NCBI GenBank assembly: GCA_026983935.1
Contig: JALSTC010000070.1
Location: 1-5,163 of the forward strand
DNA: 5,163 nucleotides
DNA from: Ardenticatenia bacterium
GTDB lineage: Bacteria > Chloroflexota > Anaerolineae > Aggregatilineales > Ch27
Reading direction: 5' to 3'
Shown in pieces: positions 4,882 to 5,163 of this stretch (its first letter is position 1; each line of letters opens with the position of its first letter). The notes under the pieces are model-generated. The model made no database searches and was not told the DNA's origin. It was given only the letters and a program-made list of their open reading frames with translations. The position numbers were made by a program, and so were the translations under genes.

Positions 4882-5163
4882 TCACGAACGGCGGAAGATC
4901 ACGCGGTAGGAGGTCGTCGAGTTCTGGCCGTTCTCGGTGAAGCACTGGCTGGCGGTCAGCGGGTTGGAACGCGGACTGCGGCCCGGAATATCCACGGTGT
5001 ACGTCCGGTTGGCTTCCATCTGAAAATCGGCATAGCCCAGCCCGCGCTCCGGCTTCAACCCGGTGAAGAAATGATCCTCGCCGCCGTCCCAGGTGACGCG
5101 AATCTCCATGCCCGGCACTTCCCCCTGCCCCGGCTCCTGCACGTAGACCTCGATCAGACCGGC
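4882..5163 (-). CDS. C-terminal extracellular beta-sandwich domain of a larger protein (5' truncated)
   Basis: The frame is open to the window edge, so these 93 residues are only the end of a protein whose start lies beyond 5163; an internal GTG at 5142 is not a likely start. The visible part begins GLIEVYV, followed by GMEIRVTWDGGEDHFFTGL and GYADFQM, then a TYTVDI strand. It ends with an Asn/Ser/Thr-rich stretch (NGQNSTTSY) and strand RVIFRR. The strand pattern and the Asp/Gly-rich turn resemble carboxypeptidase-regulatory-like or Ig-like domains of secreted bacterial proteins, which usually mediate binding or act as spacers. A single Cys lies near residue 74. No membrane anchor follows, and the protein ends in TGA at 4882. 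It reads in the same direction as the two downstream envelope genes, 84 bp before the next start. Function cannot be named from this fragment. Confidence 0.65.
   Translation of the reverse strand, partial: AGLIEVYVQEPGQGEVPGMEIRVTWDGGEDHFFTGLKPERGLGYADFQMEANRTYTVDIPGRSPRSNPLTASQCFTENGQNSTTSYRVIFRRS

Overview
The window looks like chromosomal DNA from a GC-rich bacterium, most likely a member of the Chloroflexota (Anaerolineae-like). This rests on the style of the proteins: a multi-TM/GAF/HisKA_3 sensor kinase, a formylglycine-generating-enzyme-fold lipoprotein, and an extracellular beta-sandwich domain starting near the motif GLIEVYV. The taxonomic call is inference from protein style and base composition; no marker gene is present.

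Layout, left to right. (1) Positions 2-550, + strand: the C-terminal part of a MurG/GT28-like glycosyltransferase, cut by the window edge. (2) Positions 590-1000, - strand: a small STAS-like cytoplasmic protein, convergent with the glycosyltransferase. (3) Positions 1108-2967, - strand: a complete NarL/LiaS-type membrane histidine kinase with no response regulator in view. (4) About 3010-3412: a roughly 400-bp stretch with no intact gene. It is a run of strong hairpins bounded by two related C4/G4 hairpins and starting directly after a GTGA tetranucleotide. I read it as an internally deleted IS200/IS605-superfamily element of the HEARO/IscB (OMEGA) type: the structured RNA and both ends are kept, and the nuclease gene is lost except for a possible C-terminal scrap. 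(5) Positions 3450-3523, - strand: tRNA-Val(CAC) with a near-consensus promoter at 3534-3562. (6) Positions 3676-5163, - strand: a three-gene envelope cluster made of a partial extracellular-domain protein, a small three-TM protein and an FGE-fold lipoprotein. The last two genes are 12 bp apart and look translationally coupled.

How it fits together. The kinase senses something at or in the membrane, or through its GAF domain, and must signal to a regulator encoded elsewhere; the STAS-like gene downstream on the same strand may be functionally linked. The three right-hand genes all act at or outside the membrane. The structured element sits between the tRNA and the kinase, directly upstream of the kinase ribosome-binding site, so it may have replaced or altered the kinase's native leader. 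The HEARO/IscB identification comes from structural pattern and recalled family features, not from a database search.
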